DNA of 7,616 nucleotides from Acinetobacter sp. (GTDB lineage: Bacteria > Pseudomonadota > Gammaproteobacteria > Pseudomonadales > Moraxellaceae), in NCBI GenBank assembly GCA_030523805.1, contig JAUNHS010000082.1:1-7616 (forward strand), read 5' to 3'. Shown here one piece after another: positions 5,776 to 7,616 of this stretch. The notes beneath the pieces are model-generated. The model ran no database searches, was not told the origin of the DNA, and saw only the letters and a program-made list of their open reading frames with translations. A program made the translations under genes and the position numbers. How positions within the stretch are numbered: the stretch's first letter is position 1; each line of letters opens with the position of its first letter.

Positions 5776-7616
5776 ATGATTCAACGTTTACTACAATTTT
5801 TTGAAAACCGTTTAAACCCGTACCCCGATAATCACATTCCATTACCACGCAACAATTTAATGCTGTTCCTTTGGCGATGCACCGAAGGCTTGCGTGGTTG
5901 GATTTTCTTACTCATGATTTTTACGATGGGGCTAGGCATTTATGAAGCCATGCTTTACAGTTGGGTGGGCGATTTGGTGGATTGGTTAAGCCATTCCACA
6001 CCACAGCAATTATGGGCAGAGCATTCTACTGCTTTAATCGTGATGGGGGCATTGTTAATATTACGTCCATTTTGGGTGATGCTCAGTGCATTGGTGCAAT
6101 TCCAAACCTTACAAGGCGTATTTCCGATGCAAATGCGTTGGCGTTTTCATAAGCATATGCTTGGGCAATCTATTCAATTTTATCAAGATGAATTTTCAGG
6201 GCGAGTATCGGCAAAAGTGATGCAAACCGCATTGGCAGTGCGTGATACGATTATGACTTGTACCGATATGTTAGTCTTTATCTTGGTTTATTTTGTAACC
6301 AGTGGCGTGATTTTATTCAGTTTGGATATTTTATTTTTAATTCCATTGCTGATTTGGCTGGTGGCGATTGTCATTGTATTGAGATTTTTTATCCCACGCT
6401 TAGAGCGTGCCGCAAGTGAACAATCTGATGCGCGTGCTTTGATGACAGGGCGAATTACTGATGCTTATGCCAACATTATGACGGTGAAATTATTTAGCCA
6501 TTCTCGCCGTGAATTACGTTATGCTAAAGATGCAATGCGACAATTTTTAGCATCAGTGCATGGGCAAATGCGTTGGGTAAGTGCTTTAGAAGTGATTAAC
6601 TATGCCATGAGTGCATTACTGATAGGTGGTATGGCTGGCGTGGGCTTCTATTTATGGGTACAAGGTCAGGCGACGGCAGGTGCATTGGCTGTGGCGATGG
6701 CAATGGCCATTCGTGTGAATGGTTTAACGCATTGGCTGATGTGGGAAACGGCACGCTTATTTGAAAATATTGGTACAGTGCAAGACGGCATGAAAACGCT
6801 TTCTACGCCACAAAGCATTGTAGATGTGGAAAATGCTGCCACTTTGAAAGTAGAGCAAGGTCATATTGAATTTCGTGATGTAGATTTTCATTATACAGCG
6901 GCAGGGCATCAACAAGCATTGTTAAAGCAATTTAATTTAGATATTCAAGCAGGCGAAAAAGTCGGCTTGGTTGGACGTTCTGGTGCAGGTAAATCTACGC
7001 TTGTTAATTTACTTTTGCGTTTTTATGATGTGAATGCAGGGCAAATTTTGATTGATGGACAAGCGGTACATTTGGTCAGCCAAGAATCATTACGTCAGCA
7101 AATTGGTATGGTTACGCAAGATACATCATTATTGCACCGTACTATTCGTGAAAATATTGCTTATGGTCAGCCTGATGCGACAGATGAAGACATTATCGCA
7201 GCAGCGAAAAAAGCCCATGCGTGGGATTTTATCCAGCATTTAAGCGACTCTAAAGGCAATACAGGATTGGACACACAAGTGGGCGAGCGTGGGGTTAAAC
7301 TTTCGGGTGGACAACGCCAGCGTATTGCGATTGCCCGTGTGATGTTGAAAAATGCTCCAATTTTATTGCTAGATGAAGCAACCAGTGCATTGGATAGTGA
7401 AGTGGAACACGCCATTACCGAAAGTTTGGATCGAATGATGGAAAATAAAACCGTTATTGCGATTGCTCACCGACTTTCTACCATTGCAGCGTTGGATCGT
7501 TTGATTATTTTAGATGATGGTCATATTGTAGAGCAGGGCAGCCATGATGAATTGCTGGCGTTAAATGGTGTGTATGCACGTTTATGGCATCGTCAGAGTG
7601 GTGGCTTTTTAGGTGA
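5776..7616 (+). CDS. ABC exporter, fused membrane and ATPase domains (3' end cut off)
   Basis: The product is a half-transporter of the MsbA/multidrug type, expected to work as an inner-membrane dimer driven by ATP. The window holds 613 codons plus two bases with no stop. Since such proteins usually have about 600-620 residues, only a short tail is missing. A cytosolic leader of about 40 residues (with NPYPDNHIPLPRN, 14-26) precedes six likely membrane helices near 41-61, 86-107, 165-184, 186-206, 274-294 and 300-316. The ATPase domain has Walker A GRSGAGKST (400-408), Q-loop Q448, signature LSGGQ (509-513), Walker B ILLLDE (529-534) and H-loop H565. All are intact, so it should be active. 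The ATG at 5776 has no clear Shine-Dalgarno, but no better nearby start exists. The substrate cannot be told from sequence: lipid, peptide or drug are all possible. The neighbours give no clue. Confidence 0.93.
   Translation, partial: MIQRLLQFFENRLNPYPDNHIPLPRNNLMLFLWRCTEGLRGWIFLLMIFTMGLGIYEAMLYSWVGDLVDWLSHSTPQQLWAEHSTALIVMGALLILRPFWVMLSALVQFQTLQGVFPMQMRWRFHKHMLGQSIQFYQDEFSGRVSAKVMQTALAVRDTIMTCTDMLVFILVYFVTSGVILFSLDILFLIPLLIWLVAIVIVLRFFIPRLERAASEQSDARALMTGRITDAYANIMTVKLFSHSRRELRYAKDAMRQFLASVHGQMRWVSALEVINYAMSALLIGGMAGVGFYLWVQGQATAGALAVAMAMAIRVNGLTHWLMWETARLFENIGTVQDGMKTLSTPQSIVDVENAATLKVEQGHIEFRDVDFHYTAAGHQQALLKQFNLDIQAGEKVGLVGRSGAGKSTLVNLLLRFYDVNAGQILIDGQAVHLVSQESLRQQIGMVTQDTSLLHRTIRENIAYGQPDATDEDIIAAAKKAHAWDFIQHLSDSKGNTGLDTQVGERGVKLSGGQRQRIAIARVMLKNAPILLLDEATSALDSEVEHAITESLDRMMENKTVIAIAHRLSTIAALDRLIILDDGHIVEQGSHDELLALNGVYARLWHRQSGGFLG

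Noticed and set aside
5961..6152. Plus-strand open frame inside the exporter in another frame
   Set aside because: The exporter frame here encodes clear membrane helices and reads continuously to intact ATPase motifs, so this frame is a shadow.
1..7616. Possible defence system, mobile element or biosynthetic cluster
   Set aside because: All five genes are recognisable housekeeping or transport genes with intact motifs. No integrase, transposase, direct-repeat boundary or composition shift was seen.

Overview
The window looks like a piece of chromosome from an Acinetobacter-like gammaproteobacterium (family Moraxellaceae). The sequence is AT-rich throughout. The PurM protein closely resembles the Acinetobacter PurM I remember, and malate synthase is of the long G type. 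The genus is an inference from protein resemblance, because no database search was possible. Base composition and codon style look uniform, with no sign of an insertion sequence, phage, CRISPR array, tRNA or rRNA.

Layout. Two genes for de novo purine synthesis lie on the minus strand: purM (773-1828), followed downstream in its own direction by purN (2-640). A 244-base divergent intergenic region (1829-2072) separates purM from three plus-strand genes. These are zapE, a cell-division ATPase (2073-3221); glcB, malate synthase G (3505-5664); and an ABC exporter with fused membrane and ATPase domains (from 5776, cut by the window end at 7616). Every gap between genes is shorter than 300 bases.

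Transcription. zapE and glcB each end in a clear intrinsic terminator (3265-3292 and 5689-5724). All three plus-strand genes have a TATACT hexamer at a sensible -10 distance, so each is probably its own transcription unit. purM has a TACAAT -10 hexamer in the divergent region. A terminator-like hairpin lies between purM and purN (672-713), which suggests purN receives only part of the purM transcription.

Roles. PurN makes formyl-GAR (step 3) and PurM makes AIR (step 5) on the way to IMP. ZapE is an AAA+-like ATPase linked to Z-ring function. GlcB condenses glyoxylate with acetyl-CoA to malate. The exporter's substrate is unknown. The three plus-strand genes have no obvious functional link to each other or to the purine genes.

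I found no convincing undescribed system. The points most worth a second look are the hairpin between purM and purN, an inverted repeat with an A-tract covering the -35 region of glcB, and the unassigned exporter.
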